Source: Paragemmobacter amnigenus (lineage in GTDB: Bacteria > Pseudomonadota > Alphaproteobacteria > Rhodobacterales > Rhodobacteraceae). From it: a stretch of 64,000 nucleotides of DNA. The notes beneath the pieces are model-generated. The model did no database searches and was not told the DNA's origin. It worked only from the letters and a program-made list of their open reading frames with translations. The DNA lies in contig NZ_JAAATX020000005.1 of the NCBI RefSeq assembly GCF_009908265.2, forward strand, positions 62,001 through 126,000, read 5' to 3'. The translations under genes were made by a program, and so were the position numbers. Positions 27,551 to 37,018 of the stretch are shown in pieces. The first letter of the stretch is position 1. Each line of letters opens with the position of its first letter.

Positions 27551-28575
27551 GAGCGGATCGTGTCGCCCTTTTGCAGGGTGGGGGTCAGTTCGATCACCTC
27601 GCCCCCGATGACGCCTTCATGCTTGCCCGCGATGATTTCCGCCGCGCGGCGGCCGATTTCAAGGCGGCAGGCATCCATCGTGGCAAGGCGGCGGGGCAGA
27701 CCGTCCAGCAGTTCCACCCCGTTGAACCCCGCAAGGCCGATCTTGCCCGGCACGTCGATGCCTTTTTCCAGACACCAGAGCAGGCCCCCTGCGCCGATCA
27801 TGTCATTGGAATAATACAGGAAATCGACATCCGGCGTGCGTTTCAGGACGGCTTCGGTCATCTCGCGCCCTTTCAGGAGGGCGGAGCCGCCGGAATAGTA
27901 TTCGCGGTCGGCCAGCGACAGCCCCGCCTTGGCAAGCGCCTCTTCGAACCCTTCGAGGCGCTTTCGGGCGCGGTGGTCATAGGGCATCATCGTGCCGCAA
28001 AAGGCGATGCGGCGGTAGCCTGCGGCGATGATCGCCTCGGCCATCTGGCGGCCTGCGCGGCGGTGCGAGATGCCGACGGCGCTGTCGACCGCCTCGCCGT
28101 CGATGTCCATGATTTCGACGATGGGAATGCCCGCCTGCGCCAGCATGGCGCGCGAGGCGTCGGTATGTTCCAGACCCGCGACGATCATCCCCGAGGGGCG
28201 CCACGAGAGCATTTCGTAGATCACCGATTCCTCGCGTTCGGGCGAGTAGTTGGTGACGCCGACGACAGGTTGCAGGCCGGTATCTTCCAGCGTGTCCGAC
28301 ACACCGGCCAGCACTTCGGGAAAGACCATGTTCGACAGCGACGGGATCACCACGCCGACGAGGTTGACGCGCTGCGAGGCGAGCGCGCCTGCGATCTTGT
28401 TCGGGACATAGCCCAGTGCGCGGGCGGCCTCCAACACGCGTTCGCGGGTGGAGTCCGACACATCGCCACGGTTGCGAAGGACGCGGCTGACCGTCATCTC
28501 GCTGACGCCCGAGGCTTCGGAAACGTCACGAAGCGTCAGGGTGCGGCGCGGGTCGACGACGGGGGCTTTGGTCAC
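27547..28575 (-). CDS. LacI-family transcriptional regulator (GntR/gluconate-operator type)
   Basis: A 342-aa regulator. The N-terminal HTH is LTLRDVSEASGVSEMTVSRVLRNRGDVS, with hinge helix NKIAGALASQ, followed by a periplasmic-binding-protein-like effector domain. The start is GTG 28573-28575. Just upstream is TGTTACCGCTAACA (28655-28668), very close to the ATGTTACCGGTAACAT operator of gluconate-type LacI regulators. A related half-site TGTTAG (28609-28614) overlaps its own -10. Autoregulation is therefore likely. No sugar genes are adjacent; its only divergent target here is a very short transcript. Confidence 0.92.
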   Translation of the reverse strand: MTKAPVVDPRRTLTLRDVSEASGVSEMTVSRVLRNRGDVSDSTRERVLEAARALGYVPNKIAGALASQRVNLVGVVIPSLSNMVFPEVLAGVSDTLEDTGLQPVVGVTNYSPEREESVIYEMLSWRPSGMIVAGLEHTDASRAMLAQAGIPIVEIMDIDGEAVDSAVGISHRRAGRQMAEAIIAAGYRRIAFCGTMMPYDHRARKRLEGFEEALAKAGLSLADREYYSGGSALLKGREMTEAVLKRTPDVDFLYYSNDMIGAGGLLWCLEKGIDVPGKIGLAGFNGVELLDGLPRRLATMDACRLEIGRRAAEIIAGKHEGVIGGEVIELTPTLQKGDTIRS

Positions 28576-28608
28576 TTGCGATGGGTCCTGCGGTGGGCGT
28601 CACGTCAT

Positions 28609-28637
28609 TGTTAGCCCTAAACTTGCCCCTTGTCCAA
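28609..28637 (-). promoter_or_regulatory. promoter of the LacI-family gene
   Basis: On the minus strand TTGGAC (28632-28637) and CTAACA (28609-28614) are 17 nt apart. The -10 lies inside a TGTTAGCCCTAA operator-like sequence. Confidence 0.55.
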
Positions 28638-28668
28638 GGGCGCGTCTTGGGTTATGTTACCGCTAACA
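28630..28668 (+). promoter_or_regulatory. divergent promoter with LacI-type operator
   Basis: TTGTCC (28630-28635) and TATGTT (28653-28658) are 17 nt apart. The palindrome TGTTACCGCTAACA (28655-28668) covers the -10 and start region. The -35 boxes of this and the opposite promoter overlap in a shared CCCTTGTCCAAGGG palindrome, giving a symmetric divergent control region. Confidence 0.6.
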
Positions 28669-28772
28669 GCCGAAGTGCTGAGACATATCCTGCGCGTCCT
28701 GCAAGCTCTCAACCCAGACGCAACGGACCCGAAGGGGGGAGTGGTGGGCCAAAAATTCACTTCCCCCTTTTT
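28665..28772 (+). ncRNA. putative short LacI-controlled transcript
   Basis: Between the plus-strand promoter and the strong terminator at 28732-28772 lies only about 100 nt. No ORF with a ribosome site ends before the terminator. It could be a small regulatory RNA or the leader of an operon now lost. Inferred from promoter and terminator positions only. Confidence 0.4.
28732..28772 (+). terminator. strong rho-independent terminator
   Basis: A 12-bp stem (28732-28743 with 28758-28769, one G-U pair), a 14-nt loop and a TTTTT run followed by CTTTTC. It directs plus-strand termination. It precedes the lipoprotein gene, so it cannot serve that gene. Confidence 0.85.
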
Positions 28773-28843
28773 CTTTTCTAATTTCTGCATATTGTTTTCT
28801 CCTATGGAGAATATTTGTACCAGTGTACAGCTTGGAGTTGTGT

Positions 28844-29323
28844 ATGATTGTGCCAAGATTTCTAGCCGCCGTTCTTGTTGTATCTGGCTGTGCCGCGACA
28901 TCAGTCACGCCGATCTCTGCCAATCAGATGATGATTTCGACCTCTGCGGCCCCCGCATGCGGCATGTCTGGTGCGCAGAAGGTCGCCGCGCAGATGGCTG
29001 CCGTCGAGACCCTAAGGAGGGGCTTCGACCGTTTTACGATTTCTGGTATGGGCGGGCAAAGCAATGTGCAGGTAATTAACCGAGCACCTACATACGCCTA
29101 TACATCTGGTTCGGCTACAGGCTTCGGTAACTCTGTCTACGGAAGTGCGACGACGACATATGGCGGCGGTGGACCAATCGTTTTTGGAAGCAACGACGCA
29201 AACCTACTTGTCGTAATGTACCGGAAAGGCGATGCAGGATTTTCGGCGGCGGTTGATGCGCGGTCGACACTAGGCGCCGACTGGGAGAAGAAAGTCAAAG
29301 AGGGTGTCAACACCTGCGGCTAA
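28844..29323 (+). CDS. small lipoprotein of unknown function
   Basis: A 159-aa protein with a lipoprotein signal: hydrophobic FLAAVLVV followed by lipobox VSGC (Cys about residue 16). The mature part has a short conserved-looking domain (AVETLRRGFDRFTISGM), a Ser/Gly/Tyr/Thr-rich low-complexity middle, and a charged end with a final Cys. GGAG lies 6-7 nt before ATG 28844. Base composition is lower in GC than neighbours, suggesting transfer. Probably envelope-anchored. Confidence 0.75.
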   Translation: MIVPRFLAAVLVVSGCAATSVTPISANQMMISTSAAPACGMSGAQKVAAQMAAVETLRRGFDRFTISGMGGQSNVQVINRAPTYAYTSGSATGFGNSVYGSATTTYGGGGPIVFGSNDANLLVVMYRKGDAGFSAAVDARSTLGADWEKKVKEGVNTCG

Positions 29324-29381
29324 GGCTGGTAATTCGGTAGGTTGCACGCCCTGCCATTTTCGCGCATCAAGGCGGGCGTGC

Positions 29382-29457
29382 GGTCCCGTAGCTCAACGGA
29401 TAGAGCGTCCCCCTCCTAAGGGGAAGGTTGCAGGTTCAAGTCCTGCCGGGATCGCCA
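29382..29457 (+). tRNA. tRNA-Arg (anticodon CCT)
   Basis: A 76-nt cloverleaf with encoded CCA. The acceptor is GGTCCCG/CGGGATC and the anticodon loop CTCCTAA carries CCT. The T-arm GCAGGTTCAAGTCCTGC is intact. Confidence 0.97.
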
Positions 29458-29553
29458 GTTTCCCGAAGGTCGGATTTGCGGAACCTGTGGGCGGGTGTCG
29501 CATTGCCGTGGCGCGCGGACGGGCGTCTGATGGGGCCAGCGATGGAGGCAGCC

Positions 29554-29934
29554 ATGACGACCGTGGTGGAAGAGATCGGCGGAGAGCCGGTCGTGCGTGC
29601 GCTGGTGGAGCGGTTTTACGACATCATCGAGACGGCGCCGGAAGGGGCGCGGATACTGGACCTGCATTTTCAGGGGCACGGGCTGGCGCATGTGCGGCCC
29701 GAGCAGTTCGATTTCCTCTGCGGGTTCTTCGGCGGGCGGCGGTATTATGCGGAACGGCACGGCCATATGAACCTGCGCGAGATCCATGCCCATGTGCCGA
29801 TCCGGTTGCAGGATGCAGAGGACTGGCTGGGCTGCATGCAGCGGGCGCTGGATGATACCGGCATCCACGGCCCCGCGCGCAGCCGGATCGACACGGCCTT
29901 TGACCGTGCCGCCCGGATGTTGGTGAACGCTTAG
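29554..29934 (+). CDS. truncated haemoglobin (group II-like)
   Basis: A 126-aa 2-on-2 globin. Blocks are IGGEPVVRALVERFYDII (A/B helices), FDFLCGFFGGRRYYAERHG (E helix and CD region) and MNLREIHAHVPI, with His78 as the likely proximal haem ligand. Such proteins bind O2 or NO and may protect respiration. ATG 29554 has GGAGG 6 nt upstream. It stands alone between tRNA-Arg and a convergent small HTH gene. Confidence 0.88.
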   Translation: MTTVVEEIGGEPVVRALVERFYDIIETAPEGARILDLHFQGHGLAHVRPEQFDFLCGFFGGRRYYAERHGHMNLREIHAHVPIRLQDAEDWLGCMQRALDDTGIHGPARSRIDTAFDRAARMLVNA

Positions 29935-29967
29935 AAGGACGAGCCGTTACCTGCCCGTCCATTGCGC

Positions 29968-30165
29968 CTAAGCCAGTCGCGGATCGCTGAGTGCTTCAGG
30001 AAAACGCTTTCCCTTCACCACTTCGTTAACGCGCCCCGGATTTACATCGAAGGAAGCAGCAATCCGGTTCTGGAATTCACCTGCGCGATGTCGCAGATGA
30101 ATTTGAATCGCATCTTCATAGGTCAAGGTATTGCTTGGCTGCCGGTTGTTAAGTGCGTTTGACAT
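29968..30165 (-). CDS. small helix-turn-helix protein
   Basis: A 65-aa protein. The conserved part GEFQNRIAASFDVNPGRVNE followed by VVKGKRF looks like a compact HTH (AAxFDVNPGRVxEV), a type found in small alphaproteobacterial and phage-like proteins. ATG 30165 has GGAG upstream (GGAGCCTGATGA-ATG). It lies downstream of gyrB on the same strand, but two strong inverted repeats intervene, so it is probably a separate unit. Probably DNA-binding; target unknown. Confidence 0.7.
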   Translation of the reverse strand: MSNALNNRQPSNTLTYEDAIQIHLRHRAGEFQNRIAASFDVNPGRVNEVVKGKRFPEALSDPRLA

Positions 30166-30242
30166 TCATCAGGCTCCTGAATGGTTTGCCCGACTTGACG
30201 CGTGACTCCGAGCATGCAAGATGCCGAGTGTGTACTCACACG

Positions 30243-30296
30243 ACCATCGGGCAACGATGGTTACTTATGGGCACAGAGCGCCAACTCTGTGCCCAT
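30243..30296. repeat. two hairpins upstream of the small HTH gene
   Basis: ACCATCG/CGATGGT (30243-30249 with 30255-30261) and a perfect 12-bp stem ATGGGCACAGAG/CTCTGTGCCCAT (30267-30278 with 30285-30296). Neither has a T-run. They could be operators of the small HTH protein or part of gyrB termination. Confidence 0.55.
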
Positions 30297-30332
30297 TCGC
30301 ATTTGTGACAAATCGAACCGATTCGTCAAGGG

Positions 30333-30410
30333 GGACACAACATATGGTGCATTAGTAGAAGTTTTCCCACATAATGGCGGATGAGGCCGTTTCGACTAAA
30401 TGTTGTGTCC
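30333..30410. repeat. 78-bp element with 11-bp terminal inverted repeats at the gyrB 3' end
   Basis: GGACACAACAT (30333-30343) and ATGTTGTGTCC (30400-30410) are exact inverted repeats flanking 56 bp. The right end lies 2 bp from the gyrB stop. No target duplication is seen. It may be a mini-element remnant or an extended terminator structure. Confidence 0.5.
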
Positions 30411-30412
30411 GA

Positions 30413-32893
<2,481 letters not shown>

Positions 32894-32944
32894 TTATAGC
32901 GGGTGGGGTGGGGAATGTCACGCCTTGGGCACAAGATATTGCGG

Positions 32945-33565
32945 TCAGGTGAACGGGATCACGAGGCCCACGAGGATGAGGAGGACGCCCGAGCCGATGT
33001 TCAGGCGGCGCACGGCGGCGGGGCTGGACAGCAGGCGGCGCGCGCGATCGAGGAACCATGCAAGGCCGAGGTTTCCAAGCATCGGAACGAAGGCCGAGAT
33101 GCAGATGATGGCGATGATGTCGGGGGTTTGCAGCGACCCGAGGTCGAAGAAACCGGGCAGCGCGCCCATGTAGAACAGGATCGCCTTGGGGTTGCCGATC
33201 ACGGCGGCGACGCCGACCGAAAAGCCCGCCCAGAGGCCGGGTTTCGTCAGCCGTGAATCGGCATCCATCGTGGCCGCCGGTTTGCGGATCAGCATCACCC
33301 CCATCAGGATGAAGATGACGGACGCGACCCAGCGCAGCAGGGTCAGGTAATCGCCATAGACGCTGTGCACCCATGTCAGCCCGAGGATCGCCATGAGCGG
33401 CCAGACCAGATCGCCCAGCGCCACGCCCACGGCCAGCGGCCATGCCCCTGCCATGCCCCCCGACAGCGCGCGGGCGGTCAGGGCCACCCAGACAGGGCCG
33501 GGGACAGCCCAGAGCGCGGCCATGCCGCCCGCATAGAGGAGAAGGTCGTAGAGCGAGACGGTCAT
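32945..33565 (-). CDS. LysE/RhtB-family exporter
   Basis: A 206-aa inner-membrane protein with five to six hydrophobic helices. The N-terminal PGPVWVALTARALSGG motif and the central GNPKAILFYMGALPGFF block are typical of LysE-type amino-acid exporters. The start overlaps the VOC gene stop by 4 nt, which overlaps recF in the same way, so recF, VOC and this gene are translationally coupled. Substrate unknown. Confidence 0.9.
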   Translation of the reverse strand: MTVSLYDLLLYAGGMAALWAVPGPVWVALTARALSGGMAGAWPLAVGVALGDLVWPLMAILGLTWVHSVYGDYLTLLRWVASVIFILMGVMLIRKPAATMDADSRLTKPGLWAGFSVGVAAVIGNPKAILFYMGALPGFFDLGSLQTPDIIAIICISAFVPMLGNLGLAWFLDRARRLLSSPAAVRRLNIGSGVLLILVGLVIPFT

Positions 33566-33993
33566 TTCGGGTCCGGCAAGGTGAGAGAGCCGTCAGGGGC
33601 GAGCGGCCAGAAGGGGTTCATCGCCACTTCCCAGACATGACCTTCGGGATCGGCCCAATAGCCGGAATAGCCGCCCCAGAAAACCTTTTCCGGCGGTTTC
33701 AGCGGGGTCGCCCCTGCCGCCAAGGCTGCGGCGAAGGCGGCGTCCACCTCGGCCTCGGTCGCGAAGTTCTGGGCGAGGGTGATGGCCCCCGTGCCAAGGG
33801 TGGCGTCGGGGCGGTTCTGGTCATGGGCCAGGTCGGACAGGCCAAAGAGCGCCAGCGCCATGCCGTGCAACTGGTAGAAGGCCACGCCCTCTTGCGAGCC
33901 GTGCTCCTGCCAGCCCAGACGGGCATAGAAGGCACGGGCGGCGTTCAGGTCGCGGGTGCCGAGCGTGACGAGGGTAATGCGCTGGGGCGTCAT
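33562..33993 (-). CDS. VOC-family (glyoxalase/bleomycin-resistance fold) protein
   Basis: A 143-aa protein with the paired beta-alpha-beta-beta-beta modules of the vicinal-oxygen-chelate fold: TLVTLGTRDLNAARAFYARL at the start and GYSGYWADPEGHVWEVA near the end. The latter holds the likely metal-ligand Glu. It overlaps recF and the LysE gene by 4 nt each. The substrate cannot be predicted; relatives include glyoxalases and resistance proteins. Confidence 0.88.
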   Translation of the reverse strand: MTPQRITLVTLGTRDLNAARAFYARLGWQEHGSQEGVAFYQLHGMALALFGLSDLAHDQNRPDATLGTGAITLAQNFATEAEVDAAFAAALAAGATPLKPPEKVFWGGYSGYWADPEGHVWEVAMNPFWPLAPDGSLTLPDPK

Positions 33994-35093
33994 GTTTCGG
34001 TGACCTTGGACATGCCGCCGTCGTCCGCGACGGTGAAGCTTTGCGCCCGGTTTCCCAGACTGTCAAACAGCCCCGGTTCCGTGCCCGTCATGATCGCCTG
34101 CGCCCCCAGCGCGCAGATTTCGTCATAGAGCGCGGCGCGGCGATGCTGGTCGAGATGGGCCGCCACCTCGTCCAGCAGCAGGATGGGCGGAGAACCGAGA
34201 TCGGCGGCCAGCGCGCGGGCATTGGCAAGGATGAGCGAGATCAGCAGCGCCTTCTGTTCGCCGGTGGAACATTGGTCGGCGGGCGCGCCCTTGGCGGTGT
34301 AGATCGCGGCAAGGTCGGCGCGGTGAGGGCCGATCAGGGTGCGACCGGCGGCCATGTCGCGACGGCGGCTCGCGGCCAGCGCAGGCGCGAGGTCGTCGGG
34401 GATATCCTCGCCCTCCGGTCCGATCAGCGACAGGTCGGCGGCCGGAAAGGCGGTTTCGGCCCCGGCCTGTGCGGCGGTGATGCGGGCCAGGGCGTGCTGG
34501 CGGTTGGCGGTGATCTGGGCGGCTGCCTCGGCCATCTGCGCCTCCAGCGCGGTATACCAATGCGCGTCCTGCACCATGTCCTTGAGCAGGCGGTTGCGGT
34601 CGCGCATGGCCTTTTCATAGGCCAGCGTCACCTCGGCATGATCCGGCGCGAAGCTCATGGTCAGCCGGTCGAGAAAGCGGCGGCGTCCCTCGGCGGCCTC
34701 GATCCACAGGCGGTCCATGGCAGGGACAAGCCAGAGGACGCGCAGGATGCGGGCAAGGGCCACCTGCGGCGCGGCCTTGCCATCGATGCGGGTCTGGCGG
34801 GGGTCGCTGCCCTCGGCATAGGTTTCGAGGTCGTGAAAGGGCGCGGTTGTTTCGGCGCGGATCTTCCAGCCGATGGCATCGGGCTTGCGCGCCAGTTCAT
34901 CTGCCGCCGCCCGCCGCAAGCCGCGACCGGGGGAGAGGAGTGAGACGGCCTCAAGGATATTGGTCTTGCCCGCCCCGTTGGGTCCGGAAATGGCCACGGG
35001 CCGCCCGTCCAGCTCCAGCCGCGCGGCGCGGTGGCTGCGGAAGTGCGATAGAATGAGGGTCGAGATGGTCAAACCACCCACCCTATCCTCCAT
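33990..35093 (-). CDS. recF: DNA replication and repair protein RecF
   Basis: SMC-like ATPase of 367 aa acting with RecO and RecR in gap repair and restart. Walker A is ISGPNGAGKTNILEA, the signature is CSTGEQKALLISLIL, and Walker B is PILLLDEVAAHLD. The N-terminal LILSHFRSHRA is characteristic of RecF. It lies 58 bp downstream of dnaN, as in many bacteria. Another start a few codons downstream (TTG before ISTLIL) is possible. Confidence 0.95.
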   Translation of the reverse strand: MEDRVGGLTISTLILSHFRSHRAARLELDGRPVAISGPNGAGKTNILEAVSLLSPGRGLRRAAADELARKPDAIGWKIRAETTAPFHDLETYAEGSDPRQTRIDGKAAPQVALARILRVLWLVPAMDRLWIEAAEGRRRFLDRLTMSFAPDHAEVTLAYEKAMRDRNRLLKDMVQDAHWYTALEAQMAEAAAQITANRQHALARITAAQAGAETAFPAADLSLIGPEGEDIPDDLAPALAASRRRDMAAGRTLIGPHRADLAAIYTAKGAPADQCSTGEQKALLISLILANARALAADLGSPPILLLDEVAAHLDQHRRAALYDEICALGAQAIMTGTEPGLFDSLGNRAQSFTVADDGGMSKVTET

Positions 35094-35151
35094 TTTCTGT
35101 CCAAAAATATCCCACGGGGGTCCGGGGGTGTGAAACCCCCGGTCCGACGCA

Positions 35152-36270
35152 TCAGACGCGCATCGGCATCACGACATAGACCGCGCTGGTGTCGTTGCCT
35201 TCGCGCATGAGGGTCGGGTCGCCGCTGCTGTTGAACAGGAACACGGCGTTCTCACGGTCGACCTGCGACGCGATTTCCAGCAGGTATTTGGCGTTGAAGC
35301 CGATTTCCAGCCGTTCGTCGGCATAGGCCACGGCCAGTTCCTCTTCTGCCGCGCCGGAGTCGGGGGCGTTGACGGACAGGACCAGACGGTCTTCGTCGAG
35401 GCTGAGCTTCACGGCGCGGGAGCGTTCGGACGACACGGTGGCGACGCGGTCCACGGCCTTGGCGAATTCGGTCGCGTCGACTTCCAGACGGCGGGTGTTT
35501 CCGGTCGGAATCACGCGGGTGTAGTCGGGGAAGGTGCCGTCGATCACCTTGGAGGTCAGGGTGATGGCGGGGGTAGCAAAGCGCACCTTGGTTTCCGAAA
35601 CCGAGACGGCGATGGCGGCATCGTCATCGTCCAGCAGCTTGCGAAGCTCGCCCACCGTCTTGCGCGGGACGATCACGCCGGCCATGCCCTGTGCGCCCGC
35701 CGGAAGCGGGGCGTCGATGCGGGCCAGACGGTGGCCGTCGGTCGCCACGCAGCGCAGGACGGCGCCCTCCTCTCCGGTGGCGGTGTGCATATAGACGCCG
35801 TTCAGGTAATACCTTGTTTCCTCGGTCGAAATCGCGAACTTCGCCTTGTCGAACAGGCGGCGCAGCACGCCCGCGGGGGCCGAGAAATTCGTCGTGTATT
35901 CCGACGAGGCCATGACGGGGAAATCCTCGCGCGGGAGGGTGGCGAGGCTGAAGGTCGACCGGCCCGCGGTGATGGTCAGACGACCTGCGGCGCCGTCTTC
36001 CGACAGGTTCACCAGCGCGCCGTCCGGCAGCTTGCGGATGATCTCGTGCAGCATGACGGCCGAGACGGTGGTGGCACCGGCGCGTTCCACCATGGCGGGG
36101 GCGCGGTCCACGACCTCGATATCCAGATCGGTGGCGCGGAAGCTGACCTGCGCGCCATCGGCCTCGATCAGCACATTGGCGAGGATCGGAATGGTGTTGC
36201 GGCGTTCGACGACGGATTGCGCCTGTGCCAGCGCCTTGAGAAGCGTTCCGCGTTCGATCGACAGTTTCAT
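35152..36270 (-). CDS. dnaN: DNA polymerase III beta subunit (sliding clamp)
   Basis: Ring clamp of 372 aa that tethers the replicative polymerase. Three repeated clamp domains are evident from MKLSIERGTLLKAL through the C-terminal DPTLMREGNDTSAVYVVMPM, the conserved end. The start at 36270 (MKLSIE) is the family norm; an upstream ATG at 36279 adds three residues. The upstream gap carries copy B of the 101-nt intergenic element. Confidence 0.97.
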   Translation of the reverse strand: MKLSIERGTLLKALAQAQSVVERRNTIPILANVLIEADGAQVSFRATDLDIEVVDRAPAMVERAGATTVSAVMLHEIIRKLPDGALVNLSEDGAAGRLTITAGRSTFSLATLPREDFPVMASSEYTTNFSAPAGVLRRLFDKAKFAISTEETRYYLNGVYMHTATGEEGAVLRCVATDGHRLARIDAPLPAGAQGMAGVIVPRKTVGELRKLLDDDDAAIAVSVSETKVRFATPAITLTSKVIDGTFPDYTRVIPTGNTRRLEVDATEFAKAVDRVATVSSERSRAVKLSLDEDRLVLSVNAPDSGAAEEELAVAYADERLEIGFNAKYLLEIASQVDRENAVFLFNSSGDPTLMREGNDTSAVYVVMPMRV

Positions 36271-36400
36271 GGTGACCATCCCTTGCTCTTGCCCGCCACG
36301 GGGAACCAGAAATTAGCCGTTTTGAGGCGGTTCACAAGCGGTTTGGCGCATCTGGACGGCGCGGCGCGGCGGATTTGCCGCAGCGGCCTGCGGGCGTTGG

Positions 36401-36501
36401 GTTTACCGGCGGCCGGAGGTCGAAATGGCCGTACCGCAAACCGTGCCGCCCCCTGTGCCGCAAACTGTGCATACGCGCGGGCCCGATACCATTCCTTAAC
36501 G
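36401..36501 (+). repeat. conserved 101-nt intergenic element, copy B
   Basis: Gap-free match to 8816-8916. It has GTTTAC at 36401-36406, and a 51-nt core (36430-36480) with CGTAC, CGTGC, TGTGC, TGTGC pentamers every 12 nt, ending GCATACGCGCGG. TTAAC is at 36496-36500. It lies between a small secreted-protein gene and dnaN, upstream of the dnaN start on the opposite reading direction. Confidence 0.7.
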
Positions 36502-36560
36502 AATCATCGGTCAAACTTGCCGGATCGAGGGTCAGCCGGGGGAACCGATGCCATATCCCG

Positions 36561-36902
36561 TCAGTCGCAGGAGCCGAGCGGTTCCGCCGTGTAGGTCGTC
36601 ATGCCGACCATGCCTTCCGCGGGCGGGTGGGCGGTCAGCTTGACCGTCAGGTCGCAGTCCTGCGTGCGGATGGTCCATTCGTCCTGCCCGTCCGGCGTGG
36701 TGCCGGTGTTTTCCACCGACCGGATCGGGGCCTGGCGCAGAAGATCCGCCACGGCTTCGGTGTCGAGGATGGCCGCGATCTTGGTCGCGCTGTCGTAGAA
36801 GCCGGAGAGGGCGGCAGCGGCGGGCCCAGCGGGCGCGGCGGCAAGGAGGAAGGCAGGCAGGAGCAGGGCTGGGCGGAACATGGGGCGCAACATGGGGACC
36901 AT
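36561..36902 (-). CDS. small exported protein between dnaA and dnaN
   Basis: A 113-aa protein with a long hydrophobic signal (about residues 9-31, ending GPAAAALSG). A small mature domain has one cysteine pair (TQDCDLTVK and the C-terminal GSCD), likely a disulfide. The start among several ATGs (36902, 36893, 36881) is uncertain because no clear ribosome site is seen. Function not recognised. Its position in the dnaA-dnaN interval is unusual compared with the classic direct adjacency. Confidence 0.7.
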   Translation of the reverse strand: MVPMLRPMFRPALLLPAFLLAAAPAGPAAAALSGFYDSATKIAAILDTEAVADLLRQAPIRSVENTGTTPDGQDEWTIRTQDCDLTVKLTAHPPAEGMVGMTTYTAEPLGSCD

Positions 36903-37018
36903 CACGGAAAGGGATCAACAAAGGGGAGTGTTGCCCAGCCGCAGGGGGGCCGCAAGGCCGCGCGGAACGGAAACGACCCGCCACAGGGGGCGGGTCGGTG
37001 GTGGGCATTGCGCGGCGG

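Noticed and set aside
30333-30410. Insertion sequence
   Set aside because: Only 78 bp, no transposase and no target-site duplication, so it is listed as an inverted-repeat element only.
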